From positions 10,088 through 74,087 of the forward strand of contig JAYVFR010000021.1 in assembly GCA_043772945.1 (NCBI GenBank): a stretch of 64,000 nucleotides of DNA, written 5' to 3'. Made by a program: the position numbers and the translations under genes. Under the pieces are notes generated by a model. The model was not told the origin of the DNA, made no database searches, and worked only from the letters and a program-made list of their open reading frames with translations. Position 1 is the first letter of the stretch. Every line of letters begins with the position of its first letter. Origin of the DNA: JAYVFR01 sp043772945 (GTDB lineage: Bacteria > Patescibacteriota > JACMRA01). Below, piece by piece: positions 7,982 to 17,218 of this stretch.

Positions 7982-8395
7982 TTAAGCAGTTTTTTGATTA
8001 TTAGAAATTATTCTAATAAGTGTTACAGCCCCCCAAGCAACTAAAGAGTATATAACGATAGCGACTAGTGCTGCTGTGTCGAAATAAGTATTACCTTGAC
8101 CTGGAGCAGGGAAAATTCCAGTAAAAGGCATAACAAATGGAGCAGTTACGTTATAAAGAAATCCTGTAAAGCCGCTTGTTTGAGCATTAAATAATAAAAA
8201 CATTATTCTTAAAATCAAGATAACATTAATTAGACCAACTACAAACCAAACTAATTGAATGATTTTTTCAATACCCTCGCTTTTTTGCATATCTTCTTGA
8301 ACTACATTATTCATTGGTGTAGTATTGATATAAGTTTGATTAGAAGGATTCGTTTGCGGTTCTTGATTTGGGATGTTGTTGGGATTTTGTTGCAT
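7982..8395 (-). CDS. YggT-family integral membrane protein
   Basis: 137 residues. The first 40 are Asn/Pro/Gln-rich and probably disordered. They are followed by two strongly hydrophobic segments (IIQLVWFVVGLINVILILRI and ALVAIVIYSLVAWGAVTLI) flanking a YNVTAPFVMPFTGIFP loop, the typical YggT half-unit. E. coli YggT has two such units; single-unit versions are common in Gram-positives and Patescibacteria. The function is unsettled, with links to osmotic stress and cell-division loci in other bacteria. It is monocistronic, with its own terminator. Confidence 0.88.
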   Translation of the reverse strand: MQQNPNNIPNQEPQTNPSNQTYINTTPMNNVVQEDMQKSEGIEKIIQLVWFVVGLINVILILRIMFLLFNAQTSGFTGFLYNVTAPFVMPFTGIFPAPGQGNTYFDTAALVAIVIYSLVAWGAVTLIRIISNNQKTA

Positions 8396-8820
8396 ATATA
8401 AAACTTTAAAATTTATTTCTAAAGCAATATAAATTACCTAGGGTGTTATGTCAATAAAAAATGACGTATATTTTCTATTAATGTTGAACTTAAAATCTAT
8501 GGAATATTATCAGCTTTTTATTAGCAATACAAACAAATCTAATTCCCGTAGTTTTTCAATTTTTTTAGTTTAAATTAACAGATTGAATATGTAGTCTCTA
8601 ATTTCACTTAAAATACAATTGAAATTCTGTTAGATTGAATCGATTTTAAATTCTACAATTATTAGAAATTTCATAAAAGTAGGTAATACTTCAAAATCAC
8701 GCTACACCCGAAATATCAAAAAACAAATATTCACTTTACATCTAATTTAAGCTAAGATAGTCTAATAGATAAATTCTAAATTATCTTTTACTTAAATTTA
8801 ACTATTTTAACTCTAACTAA

Positions 8821-8946
8821 TTCCTTCTCACTGATAACACCTGGATTGAGCTGGTCTACAATGATTATACCATTAACAAACAGACATATGCTGAATTAGA
8901 AATTAGATATGGTAAAAGTGAAAACACCTTAAAAAACTTTGATTAA
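8821..8946 (+). pseudogene. Transposase remnant (N-terminal HTH region)
   Basis: A start-less frame of 41 codons reads DNTWIELVYNDYTINKQTYAEL then IRYGKSENTLK and ends at TAA 8944. The W...LVYNDYT..KQTY.EL...Y..S..T pattern is the helix-turn-helix near the N-terminus of several transposase families. No terminal repeats or catalytic DDE part are present, so it is a small fossil. Confidence 0.5.
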
Positions 8947-8980
8947 AATAATCTTTTTTTTAAAAAAAACGCATTTAATC

Positions 8981-8995
8981 ACCTTTGACAAAGGT
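8981..8995. promoter_or_regulatory. 15-bp palindrome upstream of nrdB (possible operator)
   Basis: ACCTTTG A CAAAGGT is a perfect inverted repeat around one central base. It lies about 140 bases before nrdB and includes a TTGACA hexamer, so a regulator bound here would cover a -35 box. It does not match the NrdR box pattern I know. Confidence 0.35.
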
Positions 8996-9136
8996 TAGAT
9001 TTATCACTAAGTTTAAATATCAGCCAAAATTAATCAACATCTAGTAATTTTTTAAGTCATCTTCTACTATATCTAGTTTCATATTAGTAAAATCTCTTAA
9101 AGTGTAGGTTTTTGGCGGTCTTTTTTTTCACTTAAT

Positions 9137-10096
9137 ATGACTAATCTTCTTTTATCTAAAACTCAAAATCCTTATACAGTTTTTACATCTACTGCTAATT
9201 CTCGTATCGTAGAAATGTGTGAAAAGCAAGAGTCTAATATTTGGCTTTCCTCTGATATTAATTTAACTCATGACGCTCGTGATTGGGATAAACTAAATTC
9301 TGAGGAGCAGAGCTTTATTAAACAAATTTTAGCTTTTTTTGCGGCTAGCGATAGTATTGTGAACGAGAATATAGTTTTAAATTACACTACTCAAGTTCAA
9401 ATCCCTGAAGTTCGTTATTTTTACTACTTTCAGATGATGATGGAGGCAGTGCATAGTAGAACTTATTCACAATTAATCAACACTTTTATTAGTTCCAATG
9501 AGGAAAGAGATTTATTATTTGACTCAATTAATAATAATAAAGCAATTAAAAAGAAAGCAGATTGGTGTCGAGAGTGGATTGATGGAGATAAGCCTTTTTA
9601 TGAAAAGATGATTGCTTTCATGGCTGTTGAGGGAATTTTCTTTAGTGGATCATTCGCAGCGATTTTTTGGTTACGTGATCGTGGAATATTAGCTAATTCT
9701 CTCGGAGTTGCTAACGAATATATTTCACGCGATGAGGCACTACACTGTGAATTTGCTAGTGTGTTAATTAATGAATATAGTGGTGATGAAAAACCTACTA
9801 ATCAAACTATCACTAAAATTTTAACTTCAGCCCTTGACTTAGAGAAGGAATTTATTGATCAGGCAATTCCTAACAGGCTTTTTGGTATGAATAAGGAATT
9901 AATGAACCAATATTTGGAATTTGTTTGCGATACTTGGCTAGCAGAGCTTGGTTGCCCTAAAGTTTATAACGTAACTCAGCCATTTCCATTTATGGCAACT
10001 ATTGGTCAAATGCGAAAAGATAATATTTTTGAAAAAACTCGAACAAACTACGCAAGACCAACTGAGGCTAAAGAAATGGAATGGGACTTTATCTAA
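9137..10096 (+). CDS. nrdB: Class I ribonucleotide reductase, small (R2) subunit
   Basis: Generates and holds the radical used by NrdA to make deoxyribonucleotides. 319 residues. Metal ligands follow the canonical order: Asp72 in AASDSI, Glu103 and His106 in MEAVHSRTY, and Glu and His in ISRDEALHCEF. Tyr110 sits at the radical-tyrosine position (H+4), so this is a tyrosyl-radical class Ia-type enzyme by motif. The short C-terminal tail EMEWDFI would dock to NrdA. No SD is present and ATG follows a T-rich leader. nrdA begins 6 bases after the stop, forming an operon. Confidence 0.96.
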   Translation: MTNLLLSKTQNPYTVFTSTANSRIVEMCEKQESNIWLSSDINLTHDARDWDKLNSEEQSFIKQILAFFAASDSIVNENIVLNYTTQVQIPEVRYFYYFQMMMEAVHSRTYSQLINTFISSNEERDLLFDSINNNKAIKKKADWCREWIDGDKPFYEKMIAFMAVEGIFFSGSFAAIFWLRDRGILANSLGVANEYISRDEALHCEFASVLINEYSGDEKPTNQTITKILTSALDLEKEFIDQAIPNRLFGMNKELMNQYLEFVCDTWLAELGCPKVYNVTQPFPFMATIGQMRKDNIFEKTRTNYARPTEAKEMEWDFI

Positions 10097-10102
10097 AAAA
10101 CT

Positions 10103-12652
10103 TTGAAAAACTTGCTAAAAAATCTAACGCAAACAACTATGCTCCAAATTATTACACCAACTCAAAACCAAGTTTTAGAAATTTTAAACAAATATAACAT
10201 AAATCTTTGGGAAGGGATAGGTGTTAACCAAATTTTAGAAGCTACATTAAATCGTTTACCCGAAAAAATCACTTATCCCGAATTGCTAGAATTAATGGCA
10301 GGCATTAGTGCAAGTCTTGCTAATAGCCATCCTGATTATTCAATTCTTGGTGCTAGAATTTTGATGTCTAAACTTTATTATGAACTCAAGTTACCGCAAA
10401 CTAAATTTAGTGATAGCGTGAAGCAAATTTATGAGCACAAAGTTCATGGTCGTAAATCTACTAGAATGTCTAAGGAAGTTTTTGATTTTATTCAAAGAAA
10501 TAGCCAAAAGCTTGAAGAAATTATAGATTACAAAAAAGATTTTGGAGATTATGATTATTCTGCTGTTTCATCCTTTTTAAAGAGAGGGCTTGAGAAAGTA
10601 GATAATCAAGTTGTAGAAGTTCCCTCACAAATGTTTTTGCGGGTGGCTATTGGAGTTAATATTTATCAGGAGAGGATGTTGATTGAGCTTGAAGCTTTTG
10701 AAGAAATTATGGATTATAAACCAAGTTTTAATTATATTAGCCAAGCCGATGATAACTTAAGACTAAAGAGAATTAGTGAGTATTATCACTTACTAGTTAG
10801 TCGCAAACTTTCACTCCCAGGTCCAATCTTAATGCATGCGGGAAGTGAGACTAATCAGATGGCGAGTTGCTTTCTTGAATATTGTGGGGATAGTTTGACT
10901 GACGATAACTATCATATTGATGGTAAGGTGGGAGGGATTATGAAAGCAATTACACAGCTTGCAGCCCAATCAAAAGGTGGTGCAGGGAGTGCCATTAGTT
11001 TGACTGATGTTCGTTCTAGTAGCAGTCCAATTATGAAAACAGGGGGTAAAAGTAACGGAATTTTGCCGTTTATGAAAATGATTGATGCTACAATCGGAGC
11101 GATTGATCAAAGTGGAAAGCGAGCTGGGGTTTGTACAGTTTATTTAGAGCCTTGGCATGCTGATATTTTAGAATTTCTAGATTCGGCTGATCATTTTACG
11201 ATTGAGGAGAAGCGTTGCAAGCATTTGTTTTTTGGGCTTTGGATGAACGATTTATTTTTTGAGCGAATGACTCGTGACAAAGGTGCTGCTCAATGGACAC
11301 TTTTTGACCCTGCAATTGCAACTAAGGAGCTAGGAAAGCCTCTTTCACAATATTTTGGAGATGAATTTAAGTCAAAATATGAATATCTGGAAAGCTTGAA
11401 TGTTGGCAGGACTATCTCATTAATGGAAATTTGGAGTCGAGTGTGTAAGCTATTCCAAACAGCTGGAATGCCGTATATTGTGAACAAAGACCAGATGAAT
11501 TTAAAAAGTAACCAAAAAAACATCGGTACAATTTATAGTTCAAATGTTTGCACAGAGATTGCTCTCGCTTCCAATAGTAATGAAACTGCGGTTTGTGTTC
11601 TCTCATCTCTTTGTCTTGGTAGGTTTTTTAACAGAGAATTATTAGGCAAAGTTGATTATGAGGGAATTATAGAGACTTCACGAATTGCAACTAGAAATTT
11701 AAACAATGTAATTGATTTGCAATATTATCCAACTCCTGAAACTCGCAATAGTTGTTTGGCTCGTCGTGCTATTGGAATTGGCGCACAAGGGCTTGCTGAT
11801 TTGTTTGCTCAACTAGACTATGAATATACATCAAAAGATGCCCAACAAGTAAATAAAAACGTTTATGAGTGCATTTATTATGGCTCGCTTCTCGAATCAA
11901 TGGAGCTCGCTAAGAAAGACAAGTCTTATTTAGGGTTTGAGGGAAGTGAGTTATCTAAAGGGTTTTTGCAATTTGACATGTGGGGAGTAGATGCCCAGAA
12001 CACTTTCCTTGGTGCCGAAAAATGGAATCAGCTACGAAAAGATATTATGAAATACGGGATTCGTAATAGTGAAGTTACAGCCATTGCTCCGACTATGTCA
12101 GCTTCAATTAGAATGGGACAAAACGAGATGCATGAACCTTTTGGTAGAAACATTTACATACGTCAAATTATTGCTGGGAGTATGCAAATTGTAAATCAGT
12201 ACCTAGTTAGAGACTTATTACAACTTGATTTATGGAACGATTACATGATGGCCCAAATTATTAACAATCAAGGTAGTGTTGTCGGAATTCCAACTATTCC
12301 AAAGTATATTCAACGTAAATACCAAACTGTTTATGAAGTAGATTTTAAAACCCGCAATCAAATGATGGCAGATAGAGCACCTTTCATTTCGCAAACCGCT
12401 TCTTACAATCAGTATTGTACAAATAGTGAGGCTAGTCCGACTGCTTTTACAGCTCGTATTATAGATGCGTGGAGACGTAAACTTAAGACTCTCGTTTATT
12501 ACATGCACACTGAGGCGGCAACAACAGCCAAGAAAGAGTTTGGTGGTTTATTAACAACTCCAGATTTAACATTATCTTCTTCTGAGGCTAAGGTTTTAGA
12601 AGATGGAAGTATTTGTGTTATGGAGGCTGGGTGCGAGGCTTGTAGCAGTTAA
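10103..12652 (+). CDS. nrdA: Class I ribonucleotide reductase, large (R1) subunit
   Basis: Reduces NDPs to dNDPs with NrdB. 849 residues from TTG 10103; ATG 10139 is a possible shorter start. The substrate-site Cys is in MASCFLEYCGDS (about 256), the radical Cys in SSNVCTEIAL (about 482), and the second redox Cys in AVCVLSSLC (about 497). The C-terminal shuttle pair is CEAC. The N-terminus goes directly into the R1 helical domain (NLWEGIGVNQILEATL). The ATP-cone that normally gives dATP feedback inhibition is not visible, so overall activity may be uncontrolled by dATP or controlled another way. Confidence 0.95.
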   Translation: MKNLLKNLTQTTMLQIITPTQNQVLEILNKYNINLWEGIGVNQILEATLNRLPEKITYPELLELMAGISASLANSHPDYSILGARILMSKLYYELKLPQTKFSDSVKQIYEHKVHGRKSTRMSKEVFDFIQRNSQKLEEIIDYKKDFGDYDYSAVSSFLKRGLEKVDNQVVEVPSQMFLRVAIGVNIYQERMLIELEAFEEIMDYKPSFNYISQADDNLRLKRISEYYHLLVSRKLSLPGPILMHAGSETNQMASCFLEYCGDSLTDDNYHIDGKVGGIMKAITQLAAQSKGGAGSAISLTDVRSSSSPIMKTGGKSNGILPFMKMIDATIGAIDQSGKRAGVCTVYLEPWHADILEFLDSADHFTIEEKRCKHLFFGLWMNDLFFERMTRDKGAAQWTLFDPAIATKELGKPLSQYFGDEFKSKYEYLESLNVGRTISLMEIWSRVCKLFQTAGMPYIVNKDQMNLKSNQKNIGTIYSSNVCTEIALASNSNETAVCVLSSLCLGRFFNRELLGKVDYEGIIETSRIATRNLNNVIDLQYYPTPETRNSCLARRAIGIGAQGLADLFAQLDYEYTSKDAQQVNKNVYECIYYGSLLESMELAKKDKSYLGFEGSELSKGFLQFDMWGVDAQNTFLGAEKWNQLRKDIMKYGIRNSEVTAIAPTMSASIRMGQNEMHEPFGRNIYIRQIIAGSMQIVNQYLVRDLLQLDLWNDYMMAQIINNQGSVVGIPTIPKYIQRKYQTVYEVDFKTRNQMMADRAPFISQTASYNQYCTNSEASPTAFTARIIDAWRRKLKTLVYYMHTEAATTAKKEFGGLLTTPDLTLSSSEAKVLEDGSICVMEAGCEACSS

Positions 12653-12712
12653 TTCTCTAGCTCACATCTCTTGACAGTTCTTAAAATTTCTAAAACAGTT
12701 TGGATTGTAACC

Positions 12713-12739
12713 GCAAGTTTCACTTGCTCTATTTTAGAG
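12713..12739 (+). promoter_or_regulatory. Double hairpin leader before the gene at 12750
   Basis: GCAAGT-TTC-ACTTGC (12713-12727) is followed directly by CTCTA-TTT-TAGAG (12727-12739). The second stem contains the first part of the AGAGG SD (12736-12740). TTGACA at 12671 is a candidate -35. The tandem stems suggest structure-dependent translation of this gene. Confidence 0.45.
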
Positions 12740-12749
12740 GAAATTTTTA

Positions 12750-12947
12750 GTGCTAAAAACTGTTGTTGGTCAAAGTGGTATGAGTTACCACTATGAGCTT
12801 GAAGGAAAAAAACATTCTGTATTTATTAATAATGAAACAGCACAAGAATGGAGTCCAAATCCCAATTGGCAAGTTTTAATGATAGCGTCTATTCAAAAGA
12901 TCAATAATCCTGGTGATATAACTTTCATGGGTGTCGGTAGTATTTAA
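12750..12947 (+). CDS. Small hypothetical protein (65 aa)
   Basis: Not recognised. GTG start with AGAGG eight to nine bases upstream. The sequence begins MLKTVVGQSGMSYHYELEG and ends FMGVGSI. It is soluble, with no cysteines, and could be one small beta-rich domain. It lies alone after nrdA with its own structured leader and terminator, so it is probably expressed independently of the reductase operon. Confidence 0.55.
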   Translation: MLKTVVGQSGMSYHYELEGKKHSVFINNETAQEWSPNPNWQVLMIASIQKINNPGDITFMGVGSI

Positions 12948-12980
12948 AATCGAGTGCATGTTTTTTACGCACTTCTTCCC

Positions 12981-13009
12981 GTCTCACTTTTTTTGTGGGG
13001 CTTTTTTTT
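12981..13009 (+). terminator. Intrinsic terminator after the gene at 12750
   Basis: GTCTCAC (12981-12987) pairs with GTGGGGC (12995-13001), with two G-U pairs and a T7 loop, followed by eight T. Confidence 0.7.
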
Positions 13010-13072
13010 GTAAGAAAATAATGTCACGTCGAGACTTTTTTTTGAGAAAATTTCGTTTGATGTGTAGTTCTA

Positions 13073-13864
13073 TTAATTTTTTAAACCATAGCCTTTATTT
13101 ATTAGATAAAGATTAATTCCTATCATTGTGCTATTTAAAGCTATTAAAACACTTAAGCTCAAAAAAATATTAATTTCACTTTGTCCACTAAAACCAAAAC
13201 GAAAACCATCAATCATATAAATAATCGGATTAAATTTAGAGATATTTTGCCAGAATTCTGGAAGGGATTTAATAGAGTAAAAAACACCCCCGAGATAAGT
13301 TAATGGTGTTAAAACAAAAGTTGGAATAATATTTACATCATCAAAGCTTTTTGCAAATAGGGAGTTGAAAAATCCTAGGAGTGAGAAAGCGCTAGAAGTT
13401 AAAGCTGCATACAGTAGAATGATAAAAGGATTTACAATGCTAAGTGGCACGAAAAAAATTGAAATTAATAAAACTAAAAATCCGATTAATAACCCTCTAA
13501 AACACCCTCCAAAACAATAACCAAGTAAAATAGTAGAAGGAGATGTTGGAGATACTAATAATTCTTCATAGTTACGTTGGAACTTAGCCCCAAAGAAAGA
13601 TGATACAACGTTAGTATATGAATTTGTAATAACAGCCATCATTACAATTCCAGGCACCAAAAATCCCATATAACCACCTGCATTATTATAGCCACTGATT
13701 CGTGATCCTACAAATCCCCCAAAAATGATGAAATAAAGAGATTGTGTAATTACTGGTGGTAGAAGTGTTTGGCTCCAAATTCTGAGTATTCGTTTGATTT
13801 CTTTGTTTGCAATTGTTTGGAAAGCGACTAAATTTAACTTAATATCCATACACTCTGTACTCAA
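13073..13864 (-). CDS. ABC-2 type transporter permease
   Basis: 263 residues with about six hydrophobic segments. The ABC-2 signature region is clear: YEELLVSPTSPSTILLGY...GCFRGLLIG, followed by LTYLGGVFYSIKSLPEFWQ...NPIIYMIDGFRFG, as in YadH/NodJ-like permeases. It would form the membrane part of an exporter of drugs, polysaccharide or lipid. No ATPase gene is adjacent in the window, so its partner is encoded elsewhere or the system is incomplete. Met at 13849 is an alternative start. Confidence 0.88.
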   Translation of the reverse strand: MSTECMDIKLNLVAFQTIANKEIKRILRIWSQTLLPPVITQSLYFIIFGGFVGSRISGYNNAGGYMGFLVPGIVMMAVITNSYTNVVSSFFGAKFQRNYEELLVSPTSPSTILLGYCFGGCFRGLLIGFLVLLISIFFVPLSIVNPFIILLYAALTSSAFSLLGFFNSLFAKSFDDVNIIPTFVLTPLTYLGGVFYSIKSLPEFWQNISKFNPIIYMIDGFRFGFSGQSEINIFLSLSVLIALNSTMIGINLYLINKGYGLKN

Positions 13865-13919
13865 ATCAATACTAGTTTTTATGTCAACAAATCTACAATT
13901 GTTTCAAGCTGTTTAAAAC

Positions 13920-14624
13920 TTATAAATAATTACTTTCAGTATCAGTATCGGTTTCGTTTAAGCTTTTGGGAATTTTTGGTAATTGTATTTTGCTTAGATT
14001 ACTGGTTACTGCCCCATTAATTGGCATCTCTGCTGCATGTTCTGATTTGACTACATTAACAAGTGCTCCCCAGCGAGGGTTTTGGCTATTCTTAGGAACC
14101 ATGATGGCTACTATATCTCCGATTTCAAGTCCTTGAGTTTTAATTGAGAAAGTAGCACTAGCCTTAAGAATTTTAACAGGTTCTGTATATTTATCAATTA
14201 CTACATAAAAATTTTCACCATCAATTGTAAAAACTCCTTCAACTCGCTCTCTATCAATAGGGTGAATTAACTTAAAAATTTCTCTGTCAGGAGTTAGAAT
14301 CCACTTCATTCTGTCCCCTACTACAAGTTGGGTCTTAGAGGCGTAATTCTGAGGAACTATATAAGTTTGTCCATTGTCTCCAATCATATATTCTCCATCA
14401 AAATAACCTTCTACCACTTCTTTGGCATCACTTTCCTCACGATTAACCTTACCCATTAGAGTAATTGGGCTAGTTAGGTTATCGCTTTCGCTTCTTTCTC
14501 CACTTCTGACACTTCCCTTAGACTCATCGGCAATGATTTGAGTTAGGAAAGTTTTAGCGTTTTTTATGTTTGTTTCTGCAATCTCGATCAGAGAAAGGAT
14601 AGTTTGAATCTTTTTGTTAGACAT
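13920..14624 (-). CDS. Conserved Patescibacteria-type protein of unknown function
   Basis: 234 residues. The N-terminus is a helix (IQTILSLIEIAETNIKNAKTFL), followed by a variable linker and then a beta-rich domain: VVEGYFDGEYMIGDNGQTY, VPQNYASKTQLVVGD, PIDRERVEGVF, EIGDIVAIMVP, WGALVNVV. From memory this matches a hypothetical family widespread in Patescibacteria, which supports the taxonomic guess. It may bind RNA or protein through its OB/SH3-like barrel, but that is inference. It lies 66 bases downstream of ssb on the same strand, so the two could be co-transcribed. Confidence 0.65.
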   Translation of the reverse strand: MSNKKIQTILSLIEIAETNIKNAKTFLTQIIADESKGSVRSGERSESDNLTSPITLMGKVNREESDAKEVVEGYFDGEYMIGDNGQTYIVPQNYASKTQLVVGDRMKWILTPDREIFKLIHPIDRERVEGVFTIDGENFYVVIDKYTEPVKILKASATFSIKTQGLEIGDIVAIMVPKNSQNPRWGALVNVVKSEHAAEMPINGAVTSNLSKIQLPKIPKSLNETDTDTESNYL

Positions 14625-14690
14625 ATTTTTTTGTTATAAAGGAAGTTTATCTTGTATTTTGTTTTTGGTAAAACTTTGTTTTAGTTTTAT

Positions 14691-15146
14691 TTAGAAAGGC
14701 ATGTTGCTGATGTCAACATCAATTTCATCGAGATTGATTTCAGGAACATTTACAGGAGCTGGCTTGGCTGCAATCTTTTTTGGAGCTTGAGAAGTTTCAC
14801 TAGGTGCTGTACTACTAATTCTCTCAGATTCTGCTTTTGAAGTTAATAACTCAATATCAGTTGCTAAAATATCAGTCGCATATTTTTTGACTCCATCAGG
14901 GCCATCCCAAGAACGATTTTTAAGTGATCCATTAATTGCAATTTTATGGCCTTTCTTAACGTATTGGTCTATTATATCAGCAAGTTTTTCCCAAGCAGTG
15001 CAATTAAAATATTGTGTGACTTCGTTCCCGCTAGCGTCTTTTCCATCGCGAATGGCAAGGCTGAAACTGACGACTTTTTTACCTGTGGCTGTTGTACGTA
15101 CATCTGGATCTTTAGTTAGATTGCCAATTAAAAATACTTTATTCAT
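14691..15146 (-). CDS. ssb: Single-stranded DNA-binding protein
   Basis: 151 residues. The OB fold begins MNKVFLIGNLTKDPDVRTT and contains VVSFSLAIRDG and YFNCTAWEKLADII. A low-complexity linker follows, ending in the acidic tip EIDVDISNMPF. The tip would recruit repair and replication partners as in other bacterial SSBs. TTGACA-like boxes lie upstream near 15215. Confidence 0.95.
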   Translation of the reverse strand: MNKVFLIGNLTKDPDVRTTATGKKVVSFSLAIRDGKDASGNEVTQYFNCTAWEKLADIIDQYVKKGHKIAINGSLKNRSWDGPDGVKKYATDILATDIELLTSKAESERISSTAPSETSQAPKKIAAKPAPVNVPEINLDEIDVDISNMPF

Positions 15147-15269
15147 ATATTTGGGATTTATTCGGATTTTATTAAATTAATAAGCTAAACAGTGAAACAA
15201 AATTTGGTCTCTTGTCAAAACTTACCAAAACGAAAATTATTTTTTTAAATCTTTTTAAACTTTTTTTAT

Positions 15270-15737
15270 ATGCCTGATGTTAAATACCCTAAACCAAAAA
15301 TTGAATCAATAGCTCCAGATTTTAATGCAGAAAACCAAAAAGGTGAGACTATTTCTCTCAAAAAACTTCTGAAAAGTGGTCAAAAAGTTTTGCTAGTTTT
15401 TTATCCTGCTGATCAAACTGCTGGTTGCACGACCCAGCTCTGTGGAGTTCGAGATGTTTTCCAAGATTATAAAAAAGCTGGTGTAACAATACTCGGCATT
15501 AATCAGGCAGGTGCTGAATCTCATAAGAAATTTATTGATAAAAATAATTACCCTTTTGATATTTTAATAGACACCGATAGGAAAATTAGTGAAAATTACG
15601 GACAACTTAAGTTTATGTTTGGACATAAATCTATTAAACGGGGAGTTTATTTGATTAATACTGACGGGAGCATTCTTTATACCATTCAAGGTCAACAGGA
15701 TAATCAACTAATCCTAGATTTACTAAAAAATGATTAA
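15270..15737 (+). CDS. bcp: Thioredoxin-dependent peroxiredoxin (Bcp/PrxQ type)
   Basis: 155 residues. FYPADQTAGCTTQLCGVRD contains the peroxidatic Cys and, five residues later, the resolving Cys of the Bcp/PrxQ class. It reduces hydroperoxides with thioredoxin-type donors. A TTGTCA box lies near 15213. The end overlaps the helicase-like gene by 8 bases (ATGATTAA). With the glutathione peroxidase and glutaredoxin nearby it suggests exposure to oxidants. Confidence 0.93.
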   Translation: MPDVKYPKPKIESIAPDFNAENQKGETISLKKLLKSGQKVLLVFYPADQTAGCTTQLCGVRDVFQDYKKAGVTILGINQAGAESHKKFIDKNNYPFDILIDTDRKISENYGQLKFMFGHKSIKRGVYLINTDGSILYTIQGQQDNQLILDLLKND

Positions 15738-17073
15738 ACAAATGACTAAGCAAGAAGAAAAGTTCTTGGAGCTTTATAATAAACTAAACCCAAATCAAAA
15801 AAAATCAGTTGACACAATAGAAGGTGTAGTAATTGTGAATGCTGGCCCTGGAACTGGTAAGACTCAACTTCTTTCTCTCCGTGTGGCTAATATTTTAAGG
15901 CAAACTGACACTAATCCTTACAATATTCTTTGCTTAAGTTATTCTGATGCCGCAGCTCGCAATATGAGAGAAAGGCTTGTTGGTATGATAGGGTTTGAAG
16001 GGAATAAAGTTGGAATTTATACTTTTCATTCTCTTGGGGTTGAGATAATTAATCAGAATCCTGAATATTTTTTTGGAGGAAGTGTTTTTATACCAATTGA
16101 TTCAGTAGGGCAAAGGCAGATTTTAAACAAAATTTTTGATAAACTACCAAATAATAATTCTCTGAATAGTTATCATCCTAGCATGGGTTATACTTATCTA
16201 AAAACTTGCGAAAAATATATTGGAAACTTGAAACAAAATGGTTTATCAGTCAATGAAATTAAACAAATTTTAAGTTTAAATAAAGAATATTTAGATTCTG
16301 TTGAAAAGCTTTTTGAAAATGTTTTTGATACTAGGATTAGTGGAGTTACAACATTAGAATTAATTAAAATATTTGGCGAATTATCAGCCTTAAATCTTGT
16401 TAATCAGTATGTTAAAGCAGGGCAAAGTATTTTTTGGCATTATAATCTTCATAATCAAATCTTGGAGTCTCTTAAGGACTGTTTGGAAGAAGTCCAAGTT
16501 TCTTTAAAAACTAATGCAATAACTAAATGGAGAGATAAATTCTTTGCTAAAAATAAAGCTGGGCAATACAAATTTATTGACTTATTAAATTATGAGAAAC
16601 ACTTAGCTTTTAGTAATATTTATCAAGATTATCAAAATGAATTAAAACATAAAGGATACTATGATTACAATGATATGTTAATGGAAGTAATTAATGCTCT
16701 TGAAAACTGTGATTTTAGTGAGCTTAAATTTAATCTTCAGGAGAGGTATCAGTATATTTTAGTTGATGAATTTCAAGATTCTAATGGGGTGCAAATTAGA
16801 TTAATTGAGAATTTATTAAGTACTTTTGGAGCTGATGATAATCCAAATATTTTAATCGTTGGAGATCCTAAACAAGCAATTTATAAGTTTCAAGGAGCTT
16901 TGGGTGGGAATATTGGTGAGTTTGCAAGTAGGTATAGCAATAGTAAGTTGATTAATTTAGATATTAATTATCGCTCGAACCAAGAAATTCTAGACCTAGC
17001 CCAAAAAATTATTGACTTATCAGTTGAGATAGATTCAGAGTTTCGCATGCAACTTAAGGCTGTAAAGTTATAA
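15730..17073 (+). CDS. UvrD/Rep-like helicase, truncated after the first motor domain
   Basis: 447 residues. SF1 motifs are present in order: Walker A NAGPGTGKTQLLSLRV (about 37-52), motif Ia LSYSDAAARNMRERL, Walker B ILVDEFQDSNGVQ, motif III VGDPKQAIYKFQGA and the motif IV region LDINYRSNQEIL. The protein then ends at EFRMQLKAVKL, without motifs V and VI or the rest of domain 2A/2B. Full UvrD-like proteins have 650-750 residues. It can bind ATP but lacks the arginine finger, so it is either a degraded gene or a non-helicase ATPase. No continuation is found in the following 145 bases. Confidence 0.85.
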   Translation: MIKQMTKQEEKFLELYNKLNPNQKKSVDTIEGVVIVNAGPGTGKTQLLSLRVANILRQTDTNPYNILCLSYSDAAARNMRERLVGMIGFEGNKVGIYTFHSLGVEIINQNPEYFFGGSVFIPIDSVGQRQILNKIFDKLPNNNSLNSYHPSMGYTYLKTCEKYIGNLKQNGLSVNEIKQILSLNKEYLDSVEKLFENVFDTRISGVTTLELIKIFGELSALNLVNQYVKAGQSIFWHYNLHNQILESLKDCLEEVQVSLKTNAITKWRDKFFAKNKAGQYKFIDLLNYEKHLAFSNIYQDYQNELKHKGYYDYNDMLMEVINALENCDFSELKFNLQERYQYILVDEFQDSNGVQIRLIENLLSTFGADDNPNILIVGDPKQAIYKFQGALGGNIGEFASRYSNSKLINLDINYRSNQEILDLAQKIIDLSVEIDSEFRMQLKAVKL

Positions 17074-17218
17074 CTTTTAAAGTTTTGTAGTGTGTTTTAG
17101 TTAAAGTTAGGAAGCTTATATGTATTATTTTTTTTCTGGGTGGGAGGCAATGTATTACAATCTAAATGTTTTCAGAGTTTCTAAAAAATAGATGTATAGT
17201 TTAAAATACCGTTTTAAT

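Larger units (their letters stand above)
8396..9136. other. Gene-poor 740-bp region upstream of nrdB
   Basis: No intact gene is supported here. It contains a transposase remnant (8821-8946), a 15-bp palindrome (8981-8995) and long A/T runs. The nrdB promoter should lie in the last 150 bases. The TTGACA inside the palindrome could be a -35 box, but that would imply a leader of more than 100 bases. Confidence 0.5.

Noticed and set aside
12931..13116. ORF of 61 codons after the 12750 gene
   Set aside because: It consists of the terminator hairpin and T-tracts translated into Phe-rich sequence. There is no SD and the composition is not that of a protein.
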